This document shows positions 48,728 to 49,216 of a DNA stretch of 49,216 nt, in pieces (the stretch's first letter is position 1; every line of letters begins with the position of its first letter). The position numbers and the translations under genes were made by a program. The notes below the pieces were generated by a model. The model ran no database searches. It was not told where the DNA came from and was given only the letters and a program-made list of their open reading frames with translations. Source of the DNA: an uncultured Myxococcales bacterium (GTDB lineage Bacteria > Myxococcota_A > UBA9042). The stretch is from NCBI GenBank assembly GCA_903929795.1, contig CAIYWC010000093.1:1-49216 (forward strand). The letters run 5' to 3'.

Positions 48728-48819
48728 CCTCTGCCCAAACCGCGCGCCGGCCGGTGAATCGCTGGCTGCCACCGCGCGGAGGGTGTGGAGCCACGCGTCC
48801 AATGCGTGCGGAGGGTGTC

Positions 48820-49216
48820 GTGAGGATTTCATTACCGCTTGTTTTGTTGAGCCTTTTTGCGGCGTTCGCTGCGCCGCGCGTCGCGTCCGCTCAGGAGTTG
48901 CTGCCCTTCACCGAGGTCAAGAGTGTCTGTCCGACCTGCCCGGAGGACGGTCTTGACGTCATCAAGCTCAAGAACGGCAAGATCGTGAACGCGGTCGTAG
49001 TCGCTGAAAATCCGACGTTTCTCTGTCTGGAGCATTGGGGCGAGCAGCGCGCCGTGGGCCGCGATCGCGTGCAGAGCGTGGAGCGCCGCGTGCCGCAAAC
49101 GCCGGCCCAGCGTGACGCGTTTGCCGATCAGCTGCTGTTCACCGACAAGACGGTGCTGTGCGGCAAGCTGCTGAATTCCGACCCGACGTCGCGGTATTAC
49201 GACATCGTGGTGCCTG
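48820..49216 (+). CDS. Exported Cys-containing protein, truncated by the window end
   Basis: The frame stays open to the window end: 132 codons seen, no stop. GTG at 48820 has GGAGGG 4 bases upstream; an in-frame ATG at 48802 is possible. It encodes a signal peptide (VRISLPLVLLSLFAAFAAPRVASA) and then a mature part with CPTCPEDGLDVIKLKNGKIV, resembling a small SH3/beta-barrel-like repeat that may recur (LLFTDKTVLCGKLLN). No family recognised. Expression from a sigma54 promoter suggests it belongs to a conditional response. Confidence 0.7.
   Translation, partial: MRISLPLVLLSLFAAFAAPRVASAQELLPFTEVKSVCPTCPEDGLDVIKLKNGKIVNAVVVAENPTFLCLEHWGEQRAVGRDRVQSVERRVPQTPAQRDAFADQLLFTDKTVLCGKLLNSDPTSRYYDIVVP

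Larger units (their letters stand above)
48428..48819. promoter_or_regulatory. Divergent regulatory region (ice-binding-like / truncated gene)
   Basis: 392 bp without a gene. On the minus strand, TTGACA (complement 48557-48562) with a weak TACCTT-like -10 (48535-48540) 16 bp downstream could drive the ice-binding-like gene. On the plus strand it carries the sigma54 promoter at 48712-48727 and a palindrome TTCCAG-T-CTGGAA at 48659-48671. A further inverted repeat TCCCT/AGGGA (about 48673-48690) lies between them. Confidence 0.55.

Overview
The window is about 49 kb of GC-rich, densely coding bacterial chromosome. Long Cys/Asp-rich MopE-like and NHL-repeat surface lipoproteins, a eukaryote-type Ser/Thr kinase, an AgmX/PglI-tail lipoprotein, a CHAT lipoprotein and a bacterial enhancer-binding protein (EBP) with sigma54 promoters suggest a Myxococcota or related deltaproteobacterial lineage. 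This is inferred from gene content only; no rRNA or other phylogenetic marker was seen. No rRNA, tRNA, CRISPR array, phage or transposase gene was recognised. TGA is an ordinary stop codon here.

Layout. 0.36-4.0 kb: DUF4956, CotH-like/beta-helix and VTC-domain operon. 4.0-8.2 kb (minus): a small exported protein and a 1284-aa MopE-like lipoprotein with about 12 tandem repeats. 8.7-15.5 kb: a two-component system whose sensor has two CxxCH haem motifs, followed by a sigma54-type promoter and a four-gene membrane redox module (tetrahaem lipoprotein cytochrome, Tat four-cluster ferredoxin, NrfD/DsrP-type quinone subunit, 66-aa membrane protein). 15.7-19.3 kb: DMT transporter, class I fructose-bisphosphate aldolase, MAPEG protein behind an FNR-type box, nitroreductase, and a Pro/Gly-rich exported protein with its own sigma54 promoter. 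19.6-24.3 kb (minus): guanine deaminase, TPR protein and a one-chain aconitase-family enzyme. 24.4-31 kb: matrixin-like protease, MsrB-MsrA lipoprotein, CHAT lipoprotein, FecR/AgmX lipoprotein, acyl-CoA dehydrogenase. 31.2-38.3 kb: a Cys-rich/NHL lipoprotein interrupted by a TGA in its signal peptide, convergent with an SRPBCC/DUF5939-like Ser/Thr kinase. 38.5-44.1 kb: acyltransferase, HtrA, PEBP-like protein, MFS exporter, methyltransferase. 44.2-46.8 kb: sucC, sucD, ndk. 47-49.2 kb: ice-binding-like lipoprotein and, behind a consensus sigma54 promoter, a truncated exported protein.

How the parts work together. The best-supported circuit is haem sensor kinase, then NtrC-type regulator, then sigma54 promoter, then the periplasmic/membrane electron-transfer complex. 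A near-identical palindrome (CTGCCAAAYYGGCAG) lies upstream of both the kinase gene and the redox operon, suggesting autoregulation.

The most novel item is a dispersed, non-coding repeat of about 110 bp. Four copies are clear (8.4, 15.6, 41.3 and 46.9 kb) and a fifth is divergent (19.5 kb). All lie between genes or at gene ends, and they show hints of conserved secondary structure.
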